Shown here: positions 9,384 to 18,199 of the stretch, piece by piece | Layout of the letters: each line of letters starts with the position of its first letter | Position numbering within the stretch: position 1 is the first letter of the stretch | Assembly (NCBI GenBank): GCA_945909635.1 | Contig: OX246690.1 | Location: 4,092,001 to 4,156,000, forward strand | From: Clostridioides difficile_A | GTDB taxonomy: Bacteria > Bacillota > Clostridia > Peptostreptococcales > Peptostreptococcaceae | Reading direction: 5' to 3' | DNA: 64,000 nucleotides | Notes under the pieces: model-generated | Seen by the model: the letters and a program-made list of their open reading frames with translations, nothing else | Databases searched by the model: none | Told to the model about the DNA's origin: nothing | Made by a program: the position numbers and the translations under genes

Positions 9384-10250
9384 TTATTTGTTCCAGTGTT
9401 TAGGATGTACTAGTGAGGCTGGTAATTTTGTATTAGAATCGCCTTTTGCAGTATTAACTTGCAATTGTGTTAAAAACACACTATTTTTAAGATTAGCTCC
9501 TCTAATATCGCAATCTCTTAAGTCTGCTCCTATTAAATTTGCTCCACTTAAATCTGTATCTTTTAAGTTTGCTGCTATCATTAATCTTCCTTTTAAATCT
9601 GCTCCAATTAAATTTGTTTTTCTAAGGTCTGCTCCTATTAAGTCTATACTTTTACTCAATTTTTTCTTGCTTTTAAGATTAGATGTTTTAAGAAAAGATT
9701 TGACCTTTTCCATTACAGACTCACTAGCTTGAGATAATAATGAATTGACCTTTACTCTATGTGATGTTATATCTAAATCAATTAGCTGTTCTGGAGTCAT
9801 AATGGTTATCTTTTCAGTTTCTTCAATTATTGAATCAATTTTTGTTTTTATTTTATCTGATATGTCTAATACAGATGCTTCTTTAAGATACCATAGCATT
9901 TCATGTAATTGTCGCATGATTAAAAACACTTCAGACATTTGATTTGCTAATTCTGATGATTGCATCCAGTCTCTACCTTTATATGTTATTTGCGCTACTT
10001 TCTGACCTGAACCAAAACAATCATATGCAGTACAACCTCTAAAACCTCGCTTTATAAGATTATTATGTACAGAACATTTAAAATCTGATTGCAAATTAAT
10101 ACATGGCTTTCCTGATTCCTTATCAGTGGGAAATCCATCTGAGGCAGAAAAATAGAGAGCTAAACAACAAAGTCCAAAACACTTCTCACAATCAATTTTT
10201 AACTCATCAAATAATTTATTATTATATATATTTTTATGTATATTTATCAT
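9384..10250 (-). CDS. Cys-rich (YkgJ-like) and pentapeptide-repeat protein
   Basis: 288 residues. Residues ~18-90 hold a Cys-rich module (CEKCFGLCC, later CINLQSDFKCSVH, GCTAYDCFG) that resembles YkgJ-type metal-chelating domains. A helical middle (about 90-200) follows, then a run of pentapeptide repeats of the A(D/N)LXX form (GADLRKTNLIGADL, AANLKDTDLSGANLIGADL) up to ~270 that would fold as a right-handed quadrilateral beta-helix. Function unknown; the family occurs in other Firmicutes. GAAGGAG supports the ATG. No partner genes. Confidence 0.8.
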   Translation of the reverse strand: MINIHKNIYNNKLFDELKIDCEKCFGLCCLALYFSASDGFPTDKESGKPCINLQSDFKCSVHNNLIKRGFRGCTAYDCFGSGQKVAQITYKGRDWMQSSELANQMSEVFLIMRQLHEMLWYLKEASVLDISDKIKTKIDSIIEETEKITIMTPEQLIDLDITSHRVKVNSLLSQASESVMEKVKSFLKTSNLKSKKKLSKSIDLIGADLRKTNLIGADLKGRLMIAANLKDTDLSGANLIGADLRDCDIRGANLKNSVFLTQLQVNTAKGDSNTKLPASLVHPKHWNK

Positions 10251-10530
10251 ATCACTTCTCCTTCTCAGTATAGTTTTTTAATAAGCTAATATTGTAAATA
10301 AATTACACTTAAGCCTCTTATGTAACATTTCTTATTCTTAATTATAATTTAATGTGTCAGTTATTCCAATAGCATACATAGGTTTCTTATTTGTCTAAAT
10401 AAACTTGTTAAAATTACATATTAATAAAACCACAAGAAAATATAAGGATAAATAAACTTTAATTCCTCAATAAATTCTTATGGTTTATAATGTACTATAA
10501 AATTATATAATAAAGTGATTTTTTATGATT

Positions 10531-10881
10531 TTACGCTTTTTTAACTACAGAAGACTTCAGCTTCATAGCTCCAAATCCATCTATTTTACATTCTATATCA
10601 TGCCCATCTGATGGGTCGTGTACTAAACGTATATTTTTTACTTTTGTTCCAATCTTTATAGATGATGAACTCCCTTTTACTTTAAGGTCTCTGATTACTG
10701 TAACAGAATCTCCATCATTTAATACATTTCCATTTATATCTTTAATAATGTTTGAACCTTCTTCTTCTCCTAATTTTAAAGCCCATTCATGAGAGCATTC
10801 TGGACACACTAAAAGAGTTCCATCTTCATAAGTATATTCTGAATTACATTTCGGGCAATTTGGTAAATTTTCCATATTCAT
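10531..10881 (-). CDS. yjdM: YjdM/PhnA family zinc-ribbon protein
   Basis: 116 residues: N-terminal zinc ribbon CPKCNSEYTYEDG...CPEC (residues 9-33), then the conserved PhnA core with DSVTVIRDLKVKGSSS and the closing AMKLKSSVVKK. Despite the old PhnA name the family has no demonstrated phosphonoacetate hydrolase activity; its role is unknown. GGAGGACAT is directly before the ATG. Confidence 0.9.
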   Translation of the reverse strand: MNMENLPNCPKCNSEYTYEDGTLLVCPECSHEWALKLGEEEGSNIIKDINGNVLNDGDSVTVIRDLKVKGSSSSIKIGTKVKNIRLVHDPSDGHDIECKIDGFGAMKLKSSVVKKA

Positions 10882-11090
10882 ATGTCCTCCACTTGTTATT
10901 TTTAATTTTTTCCTATATAAAATTTCTTTTGAGCCTATATGATATCATATTATACTTATATTTACAAATAACTCTTTTGCTTATGATTTAAATTCTTAAT
11001 CTTACTATTATTTTTAATTTGATTACTGATTATAATTGGTTACATACTTATGTACACCTTGCACTCACCATAATACACTTGATTCTAAAT

Positions 11091-11525
11091 TTAGTTTGTC
11101 GTATCCCTTTTATTTATATATCTCAATAAATAACCAACTCCCATACCTATAAAACTACCCGCTATCCCCCACATAAAATTATCTGTAATAAATCCTATTG
11201 ATATTCCTATTATAAAACCACCTATCATGAAATTATCTGACAGTTCATCTTCTAACTCATCTTCATCATAATTTGTACTATTTGTAGGTAATTTACTTGA
11301 TTTAATAACATCTTCAATTTTATCTTTATTTTCATCAAATAACAAATCATCTAAAGCTATATTAAATATATTTCTTAACAAAATTAAATTCTCTATATCT
11401 GGATATGTTTTATTAGATTCCCATTTTGATATAGCTTGCCTAGATACATTTAGCATTTCAGAAAGTTGTTCTTGTGATAAATTTCTTTCTTTTCTTAGTC
11501 TCTTTAAATTTTCTCCAAAGTTCAA
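11091..11525 (-). CDS. XRE-family HTH regulator with membrane tail
   Basis: A TTG at 11525 with GAGGTG six bases upstream is the likely start (a GTG three codons earlier overlaps that site), giving 144 residues. Residues 1-60 are a classic XRE helix-turn-helix (LSQEQLSEMLNVSRQAISKWES). After an acidic linker the C-terminus has two short hydrophobic stretches (MIGGFIIGISIGFITD, MWGIAGSFIGMGVGYLL) and a positive tail, suggesting membrane association. Such HTH-plus-TM proteins are common small regulators in clostridia. Target unknown. Confidence 0.85.
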   Translation of the reverse strand: MNFGENLKRLRKERNLSQEQLSEMLNVSRQAISKWESNKTYPDIENLILLRNIFNIALDDLLFDENKDKIEDVIKSSKLPTNSTNYDEDELEDELSDNFMIGGFIIGISIGFITDNFMWGIAGSFIGMGVGYLLRYINKRDTTN

Positions 11526-11664
11526 TATTATCACCTCATCTCAACTTAATTATATTTATATATTGGCTAATTCACAATCCTCCTATAGTTGCACTTTGTT
11601 AACTAATAGTTGCATTACTGATTTTATTTATAATTTGGATTAAAATATAAAAAATACTAAATAA

Positions 11665-11701
11665 GCTGTATCATAATAATTATAAACTACTATGATACAG
11701 C
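11665..11701 (-). terminator. Terminator at the end of the PTS/aldolase operon
   Basis: GCTGTATCATA (11665-11675) pairs with TATGATACAGC (11691-11701). On the minus strand the stem is followed by TTATTTAGTATTTTTT. It lies just after the stop of the aldolase gene. Confidence 0.6.
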
Positions 11702-11708
11702 CACAACA

Positions 11709-12341
11709 TTAAACTTCTCTTATATTTTTAATTATTTCACGAATCTTTTTAGCGTTTTTAGCAATATCCCCAATATTACCTTTAGTTAATAGACTACCAA
11801 AACCGCATACATCAACACCATTTTCCAACCATACATGTAAATTATCCAGATTAATTCCACCACTCGCTAAAACTGGCATATCAGGTATTGGTGTCTTAAA
11901 TACCTTTACTAGCTTAGGTCCATAAAAATCTGATATTGGAAAGGCCTTGATAAAAGCTGCTCCTAAACTCAGAGCCTCTACTGCCTCAGTCAATGATGTA
12001 CATCCTGGAGCATAAGGAATCTGATACCTATTACAAGTTTTTGCTACATCTTCATTATAATTTGGTGCAATTATAAATTGAGCTCCATGTAAGATAGCAT
12101 GACGAGCTGTTTCACTATCCAAAACGGTTCCTGCCCCAACACAAAGAGATTCACCATATTTTTTATTAAGCCCTTGAATTATTTCTCCAGCATTATTTAA
12201 AGTATAGCTCATTTCTATATTTGTTATTCCACCTTTTATACACCCTTCAGCAATTTCACATGCACGATTAAGTGTTTCTTCTCTTACAATCGCAAGAGCC
12301 CCACATTCTGCCATTCTTTTGGTTATATTCATCTTTTTCAT
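11709..12341 (-). CDS. eda: KDPG/KHG-type aldolase (Eda family)
   Basis: 210 residues, normal length for class I 2-keto-3-deoxy-6-phosphogluconate aldolase, which splits KDPG to pyruvate and glyceraldehyde-3-phosphate. Visible motifs: the catalytic-Glu region near residue 43 (IEMSYTLNNAG), CVGAGTVLDSE, and the Schiff-base lysine in AAFIKAFPISDFYGP, followed by PVLASGGI. Last gene of the leftward PTS operon that starts at 17719. Together with the DapA-like gene upstream it implies a 2-keto-3-deoxy acid intermediate. The true substrate could be a stereoisomer (KDPGal). Confidence 0.85.
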   Translation of the reverse strand: MKKMNITKRMAECGALAIVREETLNRACEIAEGCIKGGITNIEMSYTLNNAGEIIQGLNKKYGESLCVGAGTVLDSETARHAILHGAQFIIAPNYNEDVAKTCNRYQIPYAPGCTSLTEAVEALSLGAAFIKAFPISDFYGPKLVKVFKTPIPDMPVLASGGINLDNLHVWLENGVDVCGFGSLLTKGNIGDIAKNAKKIREIIKNIREV

Positions 12342-12466
12342 ATCATCACCTCTATATTCATCAAAACATTTTACTTCTCCATTAAGCCTCCATTAAGTTA
12401 AATTGCTTTTAATAAAGCATATATTATTCACATACAAATCTGATTCTTCTCGTTATATTGTCTATT

Positions 12467-13363
12467 CTAACTATGTTTATTAAGCATTTCTCTATAATTT
12501 TCGACCACTTGCTTAATTTCTTCAAGAGATTCTCCAGTTGGTTCAGTTACAGGAAGTCGTGCAGTTCCAACATTAATTCCATTCAAGACAACAGTTTTTT
12601 TTATAACAGATGGAATTGTTCCAAGCTTTAGAATACGGCGAAGTTCTTCAATACTATTTTGAGCTTCTTGAGCTTTTTCTAAATCCCCATTCATAAAGTT
12701 TTCATAAATAGCAATATCAATCTCTGTGAGGAAATTTGCTGTTGCAGCAACAGCACCTTTCCCACCAGCCTTCAAACTATCAAGAATAAGTGAATCTGAA
12801 CCTGAAAATATACTAAAATCCTCACCCTCAGTTGCTTCAATATAAGCTTTCATGTTGTCAAGTCTACCACTACTATCCTTAATGCCAACAATATTCTTTA
12901 TCTTTGATAATTCACGCACTGAGTCAGGTTCAATATTAATCCCTGTCTTACCTGGCATATTATACATCATAATAGGCAAATTAACTGAATCAGCAATAGA
13001 CTTATAATGTAAAATTAATTCCTGTTGTGTTGGTGTCACAAAATATGGAGTGATAATTGATAATGCACTTGCACCTATTTCTTCCATTCTTTTGGACAAA
13101 GTTATAACTTCACGGGTTGAGTTACCACCTGTCCCAACAAAAACAGGTACACGATTATTAGTATGATTGATAACAATTTTTGCAAATTCAACCTTTTCAT
13201 CATCTGTTAGTACATGACATTCACCATTAGTTCCCAAAATAAATAATCCATAAACTCCCTTATCTATTAGATAGTCAATTAACTCACATGTTGCTTGTGG
13301 ATTTATATTTTGGTTTTCATCAAAAGGTGTTATCATTGCGCATATAATACCTTTATATTTCAT
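12467..13363 (-). CDS. DapA/NAL-superfamily aldolase (2-keto-3-deoxy acid lyase type)
   Basis: The ATG at 13363 is preferred to one 11 codons upstream: it has AGAGGAAATG upstream and leaves a 4-base gap to the SIS gene. 298 residues beginning MKYKGIICAMITPFDE. Superfamily residues are present: the GTNGEC glycine-threonine motif, the Tyr in IMMYNMPGKTG, and the Schiff-base Lys in NIVGIKDSSG. Members include dihydrodipicolinate synthase, sialate lyase and KDG aldolase; the operon (PTS, SIS, Eda) favours a sugar-acid lyase rather than lysine synthesis. Specificity not resolved. Confidence 0.85.
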   Translation of the reverse strand: MKYKGIICAMITPFDENQNINPQATCELIDYLIDKGVYGLFILGTNGECHVLTDDEKVEFAKIVINHTNNRVPVFVGTGGNSTREVITLSKRMEEIGASALSIITPYFVTPTQQELILHYKSIADSVNLPIMMYNMPGKTGINIEPDSVRELSKIKNIVGIKDSSGRLDNMKAYIEATEGEDFSIFSGSDSLILDSLKAGGKGAVAATANFLTEIDIAIYENFMNGDLEKAQEAQNSIEELRRILKLGTIPSVIKKTVVLNGINVGTARLPVTEPTGESLEEIKQVVENYREMLNKHS

Positions 13364-13367
13364 AAAA

Positions 13368-13967
13368 TTACATTTCCTCTCTAATAGACTTTCCAAGGCT
13401 TCCTCCTGGATGCCACTTCAAATACTGTTGTACATCAAGTCCTTTAGCATATTGTAATGCAACACTTAATGACTGTAATACTATAGTTTCCGCAAGAATT
13501 GAAGCACGAGGAGCCTTATTAAGACAATCACCTTCATGTTTAACACCTGCAAATAAAAATATATCAGAAACATCCTTTAAGAATGAATTAGTATTACCAC
13601 TTACACCAATTATCTTTGCTCCATTTACTTTTAGTGTCTCAATAGTTGCTTTTAATTCTTGAGTCTCTCCACTATTTGATATTGCAATAACAACGTCCCC
13701 AGCTACTACTTGACCACTTGAACCATGTACTGCTTCTGTACCATGTAATATATATGCTGGTGTTCCAGTAGATGAAAGTAATGAAGAAATATACCCTGAT
13801 ACATGTCCTGGTTTACCAATACCAGTCACATGTACACGTCCATGATTCTTTTCAACTTCAAAAATTAAATCACATGCTTTATTTATAGATATTTCATCTA
13901 TTGATGAAATAAACTCTGATACTTCAGTAGATAGAGTGTCTAGAAATGCAGATAGTGTATTTTTCAT
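13368..13967 (-). CDS. SIS-domain phosphosugar isomerase (KpsF/GutQ-like)
   Basis: 199 residues forming one SIS fold: VHVTGIGKPGHVSGYISSLL near residue 44, HGTEAVHGSSGQV, then the sugar-phosphate-binding ISNSGETQEL and the closing LKWHPGGSLGK motif characteristic of arabinose-5-phosphate isomerases. It lacks the CBS pair of full-length KpsF (about 325 residues), as in catabolic versions. Probably an aldose-ketose isomerase acting on the PTS product. AAAGGAGGG precedes the ATG. Confidence 0.83.
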   Translation of the reverse strand: MKNTLSAFLDTLSTEVSEFISSIDEISINKACDLIFEVEKNHGRVHVTGIGKPGHVSGYISSLLSSTGTPAYILHGTEAVHGSSGQVVAGDVVIAISNSGETQELKATIETLKVNGAKIIGVSGNTNSFLKDVSDIFLFAGVKHEGDCLNKAPRASILAETIVLQSLSVALQYAKGLDVQQYLKWHPGGSLGKSIREEM

Positions 13968-14031
13968 AATAGACTTGCCCTCCTTTAAATTATATCAACC
14001 ATACCTATGACTTTTATATCATTGATTTAGA

Positions 14032-15303
14032 CTAGATAGGCTTTATAAATTGTAAAATATTATGTAATATTGAACCAACTACGTTATAATCAATGTTTGG
14101 GAAAGTTGCGCCCTCTATACCAAGAGTCCCATAAACTGGATATAATATCACTGGTAAAAATGCAAGTAATAATCCTACAACAAATGACCCTGCAATAGCT
14201 CCTCTCCATCCTCCTGAGGTATTACCAAATATTGCAGCTGTACCACCTGAAAAAAAACATATATGAGCAGCTGGAATAATTACTACAGGGAATATACTAG
14301 GAAATGATGCCATAATAGCAATTGCTAATAGACCAGCAGCATATGCTGAAATAAATCCAATAATAACTGCATTTGGTGCATATGGGAAGACTGTTGGAAC
14401 ATCCAGTGCAGGACGTGAACCTGGGATATATTTTTCTGAAATAATTACAAATGCGGCAGTTATTTCAGCTAAGAACATACGAACACCTGACATCAGTATT
14501 GACATCCCAGCCACAAATGTAAATGCTTCTATAAGTGGAAATACTAACCAATGTGTTGAACCAGCAATTTCTTGAGTAAAGGCCTTCCCAGCTTTTAAGG
14601 TTGCAATATAAAATAAGATTAGCATAACTATAGATAGACCCATTAAAAAGTCTCTAAATATTGATAACCACTTAGGAAATTCTATAGTTTCTGTTGTATC
14701 ATCTTTATGTTTTGAAAATAAACGTCCAATATATCCTGATAAACCATAACCAATCATATTGAAGTGACCAATGGCTTGTTCATCCCCACCTGTCAACTCA
14801 CGCATAAATGGCTGACAGAATTGAGGTAGTGCAGCAGACATAAATCCTAAAATAACTCCACCTATTAAAATAGTGATTGTATTATCGAATCCATGTGCTT
14901 TCATAATTAAAACTAATACACAAGAAAAAAATAAACTATGACCTGTTGTAAAGAAAATATTCTTGAACCTTGTAATACGTGCAAATACTAAATTTAGTAT
15001 GAATCCAAGAATTAATGTACACGAAACTGCAAAACCGTATGTACTTTGTGCAAGTGCTGTAGCTGCTTCTGGTGAAGCTATAACACCAGTAATTCCAAAC
15101 CCCTGCTGGAACAATTTATTGAAATTCTGAAGTGCGCCAGTCATAGCAGATGCACCAATACCAAATATTAGAAAACCAATAAGTGTTTTTGAAGACCCAG
15201 TAAATACTTCCACTGCTGATTTCTTTTGAAGAATCAGTCCTATACATGCAACTACACCAAGCAAAACAGCAGGTGTACTCAACAAACTAATAATAAACTC
15301 CAT
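14032..15303 (-). CDS. PTS EIIC component, ascorbate type (UlaA/SgaT family)
   Basis: 423 residues from the ATG at 15303 (two codons inside the longest frame; GGGAGG is too close to the first ATG). About 11-12 hydrophobic segments; features such as LIGFLIFGIGASAM, FFTTGHSLFFSC, GHFNMIGYGLSGYIG and FFSGGTAAIFGN are those of the UlaA group, which carries L-ascorbate or related sugars through the membrane for phosphorylation. It lies between the EIIB and SIS genes. Substrate is inferred only as an ascorbate-like or pentitol-type compound. Confidence 0.88.
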   Translation of the reverse strand: MEFIISLLSTPAVLLGVVACIGLILQKKSAVEVFTGSSKTLIGFLIFGIGASAMTGALQNFNKLFQQGFGITGVIASPEAATALAQSTYGFAVSCTLILGFILNLVFARITRFKNIFFTTGHSLFFSCVLVLIMKAHGFDNTITILIGGVILGFMSAALPQFCQPFMRELTGGDEQAIGHFNMIGYGLSGYIGRLFSKHKDDTTETIEFPKWLSIFRDFLMGLSIVMLILFYIATLKAGKAFTQEIAGSTHWLVFPLIEAFTFVAGMSILMSGVRMFLAEITAAFVIISEKYIPGSRPALDVPTVFPYAPNAVIIGFISAYAAGLLAIAIMASFPSIFPVVIIPAAHICFFSGGTAAIFGNTSGGWRGAIAGSFVVGLLLAFLPVILYPVYGTLGIEGATFPNIDYNVVGSILHNILQFIKPI

Positions 15304-15329
15304 AAACATTCCTCCCTATTTTCTTAAAT

Positions 15330-15617
15330 TTATTCCTCTTTTGAAGCAAGAAATTTTTCTAGCGCTGTCTTGATTTCGTTGCGGTCAACAATATTACGAA
15401 TTCCAATTATATCAAATCTTAAATTCTTCTTTTCTAATTCTTCAGCAACATCAATTAATGTTTCTACAGCATCTCCATTGAATCCATTTAATGAATCTAA
15501 TGAACCATGTTCTACTTCGATTGGAAAGTTATTTTCTTTAATGATTTGTTGAGTCTTTATTTTTAACATTAAACTTGAGCCAACTCCTGCTCTACATGCG
15601 ATTAAAATTTTATACAT
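15330..15617 (-). CDS. PTS EIIB component, ascorbate type (UlaB/SgaB family)
   Basis: 95 residues, MYKILIACRAGVGSSLMLK, with the phospho-accepting Cys8 in the CRAGVGSS loop. It passes phosphate from an EIIA to the sugar in EIIC. The only EIIA in the operon is the C-terminal domain of the regulator encoded 15 bases upstream. GGAGG before the ATG. Confidence 0.9.
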   Translation of the reverse strand: MYKILIACRAGVGSSLMLKIKTQQIIKENNFPIEVEHGSLDSLNGFNGDAVETLIDVAEELEKKNLRFDIIGIRNIVDRNEIKTALEKFLASKEE

Positions 15618-15631
15618 AATTAAATCCTCCT

Positions 15632-17719
15632 TTATAATTCGTGTTTTTTTATAAAATCAATAATTTCTTTGCCTTCTTTAGCAGTATCTAACGCTCTAAA
15701 GAATTCATCTTGCTCCAATAATTCAACCAGTTCAGACATAGCACGTAAATGACTATTATTATCTACTGCACTTAAACAAAATACATATTTTACTGGGTCA
15801 TTTTCATCATTTCCAAACTCAATAGGGCTATCTAAAGTAGCAATACCTATCGCAATTTCTTTTGACCCAGCTTCTGGTCTAGCATGAGGAAGTGCTACAT
15901 GTTTTGTAATTACTATGTATGGCCCAGATACCTTTGCTGAGTCAATCATTGCATCTACATATCCCTCAGTTACTTTATTATTTTCAACTAAGGCAGAAGC
16001 TGATTGTCTAATAGCATCCTCCCAGTTCTTAGCTTTTACCTTTAATTTTATTAGTGTTTCACTAGTAATCTCACTTAGCATAGGCCCCTCTCCTTCCTTG
16101 GATGTAAAATTCTCTATTTGTGCAAAATAAGCTAATAACTCACTTGAAAGCATACTTTCAGAAGTTACTTTTGCATATTTTTTTATTATATTCATAACCT
16201 CATCTATTTTAGGTTGTCTTAAGAAAATATCTCCCAATTGGATATACACTTCACGTGTAATCTTATACTTTTCTTTTGTGGTCATAACAGGACTTACTTT
16301 AATCACTGGCACATCTGTCTTTAAACCTTCTGTGTTATAATTAGTAGTAAATACAATGTCTACAGGTTCACTGATATTTTCTAATCCAACCGATTCTGAC
16401 ATTGGTATAAAATGTAAGTCAGGAAATAAGTTTGTAAGTTCTGCATGTAAAATAGCTGAACTCCCAACACCATTTGAACAAACTATTAATGCTATTCTTT
16501 TTCTAAAATCATCAAACTCTTTTTTATTTGAGAAAAGAGTTGCAAAGTGCATTGTTAAGTACGCTAACTCCTCTTCTTGAATTTCTTCTCCAAATAAGCC
16601 ACAGAATTCTTTCATTGCATTACTTACAATTCTATAGACTAATTTATATTCTTCTTTTACCTTTTCACAAATTGGATTATAAATAGGTAATTTAAATAAA
16701 AGTCTGTAATAGGCTGGTCTAAAATGAGAATATAATTGTTTAAATATCTTTTCTTGACTTATATAATAAACCCCACTTAAATACCCAAATCTTGTCATCA
16801 TTTTATTTACAATTTCTGAAATTAGAACCTTATCTTCTGTGTCTTCTTCATAATTTCCTACTGATATACCTAAAATCCAAGCACTAATATACATTATATT
16901 ATGAGGTCTTATATTTTCTTCACTTTCATATACTTCTAACAATTCCTTAGCAAATTTATATTCCTTCATTGAACTCATGACTGCAATACTAGGGATATCT
17001 ATATTTTCTTGAGTAACTATTCTAGTTGAACACATTCTTGCCTTTAGAAAGATAAATATATAAATAAATTCTATTAATCTATCCTCAACAAAATTAATTT
17101 CATATCTTTTTATAAGCTTTAATATAATCTTTTTGGCTTCTTCAAATTTATCTAGATTATATTCTTCTATAAAAATATCAAATACTCTTGAACTTTTCTC
17201 ATTAGACAAAGTTTCTATAATATTCTTAATAAGTGCTCTCCTAATTTCCATCTCATTTCCAACTAAATAATAGCCACTTATACGATTATTCTTGATTTCA
17301 ATACCCTTTTTTTCAAGATTTGGTATTAAATCTTTAAAATCAAGATTTACAGTAGACCTACTCACTTTTATAGAGTTTGTAAAATGGTTAATTGAGATAT
17401 CCTCCATATTAATAAAAAGCATTAGGTACATATATAAAAGTCTTTCTTCTTTACTAAAGTAATAAGTATTCTTAGAATAATTTTTTTCTAGAATTTCTTT
17501 AATTGCTTTTTTGGTTTCTTTTCTAACGATAATATCTTTATCAGCTCTTAAACATATAAGTGGTACTTTTTTTACTTTAAGCATGTCATTGATTTTATTT
17601 ATTCTATAAGTAATTTGTCTTTTTGAAGAATTAGATTCCTCTTGTAATCCATTAGTTGTAATCAATGTGCTATTTAATAAAATCTGGAGAATCGATACAA
17701 TTTCTTTGTCCACTACCAT
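15632..17719 (-). CDS. BglG/LicR-type PTS regulator with EIIB-like and EIIA domains
   Basis: 695 residues. Order: N-terminal HTH (about 1-70, EIVSILQILLNSTLITTNGL) and a second HTH-like segment to ~180 (INHFTNSIKVSRSTVNLDF); two PRD domains (~190-400); an EIIB-like domain with Cys in IALIVCSNGVGSSAIL (~408); and a C-terminal PTS EIIA of the Fru/Mtl type (~545-690) with the active His in HVALPHARPEAG. Such proteins activate or antiterminate their PTS operon according to PRD and EII phosphorylation. First gene of the operon; no free-standing EIIA is encoded, so this domain may phosphorylate the EIIB directly. A long inverted repeat lies upstream at 17828-17868. Confidence 0.88.
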   Translation of the reverse strand: MVVDKEIVSILQILLNSTLITTNGLQEESNSSKRQITYRINKINDMLKVKKVPLICLRADKDIIVRKETKKAIKEILEKNYSKNTYYFSKEERLLYMYLMLFINMEDISINHFTNSIKVSRSTVNLDFKDLIPNLEKKGIEIKNNRISGYYLVGNEMEIRRALIKNIIETLSNEKSSRVFDIFIEEYNLDKFEEAKKIILKLIKRYEINFVEDRLIEFIYIFIFLKARMCSTRIVTQENIDIPSIAVMSSMKEYKFAKELLEVYESEENIRPHNIMYISAWILGISVGNYEEDTEDKVLISEIVNKMMTRFGYLSGVYYISQEKIFKQLYSHFRPAYYRLLFKLPIYNPICEKVKEEYKLVYRIVSNAMKEFCGLFGEEIQEEELAYLTMHFATLFSNKKEFDDFRKRIALIVCSNGVGSSAILHAELTNLFPDLHFIPMSESVGLENISEPVDIVFTTNYNTEGLKTDVPVIKVSPVMTTKEKYKITREVYIQLGDIFLRQPKIDEVMNIIKKYAKVTSESMLSSELLAYFAQIENFTSKEGEGPMLSEITSETLIKLKVKAKNWEDAIRQSASALVENNKVTEGYVDAMIDSAKVSGPYIVITKHVALPHARPEAGSKEIAIGIATLDSPIEFGNDENDPVKYVFCLSAVDNNSHLRAMSELVELLEQDEFFRALDTAKEGKEIIDFIKKHEL

Positions 17720-17827
17720 TAATCCCTACTTTCTTATTAAGATTAGTCTTCATATTATCATTGGATTCTTTCATCACCTCCACAATATTTATTTTATTGG
17801 AGAATTTTATTGTTTTCAATTTCATTT

Positions 17828-17868
17828 AAGTATAACTTTTGTTTTAGATTGAGACAAAAATTATACTT
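17828..17868. promoter_or_regulatory. Inverted repeat upstream of the PTS regulator gene
   Basis: Arms AAGTATAACTTTTGT (17828-17842) and ACAAAAATTATACTT (17854-17868) match at 14 of 15 positions around an 11-base centre. It sits ~110 bases before the regulator start and looks like an operator or RNA element for autoregulation. Function is inferred from position only. Confidence 0.5.
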
Positions 17869-17917
17869 ATCTAAAATAGATACTGTAGTACAATTGTAGA
17901 TTTTATAAATAAAAAAG

Positions 17918-17936
17918 GTTTCTTTAGTAAAGAAAC
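17918..17936 (-). terminator. Hairpin with T-run, terminator or attenuator
   Basis: GTTTCTTTA/TAAAGAAAC, 9-base perfect arms around a single base, followed on the minus strand by CTTTTTTATTT. It could be a back-up terminator for the upstream gene or an attenuator ahead of the PTS operon. Confidence 0.5.
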
Positions 17937-18001
17937 ACAAGAAAAGTGATTTAAATAATAAAAATCATATTAACTTTTAATAAATTGTTCCACCTAAAAA
18001 A

Positions 18002-18031
18002 GCACATTAATTTAAAATAAAATTGATGTGC
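18002..18031 (-). terminator. Terminator of the isochorismatase-like gene
   Basis: GCACATTAATTT (18002-18013) and AAATTGATGTGC (18020-18031) pair with one G-U; the minus strand then reads TTTTTTAGG. Confidence 0.65.
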
Positions 18032-18199
18032 CTTATTTTACTTGTACCATTCTAATACATTAGATTTGTTTATTAATTTGTACTCTAGTATCATTTTTCT
18101 GAAATTAATTTATCTAAATACAAGATTCAGTAACTTATACCTCTTATGACTTTAATATTTTAAAACCAAGTAGGTTAAATTTTCTTTATTATAAATAGT

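Larger units (their letters stand above)
17720..18199. other. Regulatory intergenic region upstream of the PTS operon
   Basis: 480 bases without a gene. From right to left it holds a terminator for the isochorismatase-like gene (18002-18031), a second perfect hairpin with a minus-strand T-run (17918-17936), and a long inverted repeat (17828-17868) next to the start of the PTS regulator. Confidence 0.6.

Noticed and set aside
9480..9700. Tandem DNA repeats or a CRISPR-like array
   Set aside because: The ~15-base periodicity is the codon trace of pentapeptide repeats in the protein; the units are not exact and no spacers occur. No CRISPR array was seen anywhere in the window.
12467..13363. Biosynthetic dihydrodipicolinate synthase (dapA)
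   Set aside because: Sequence alone allows it, but the location in a PTS/SIS/Eda operon makes a catabolic sugar-acid lyase more likely.
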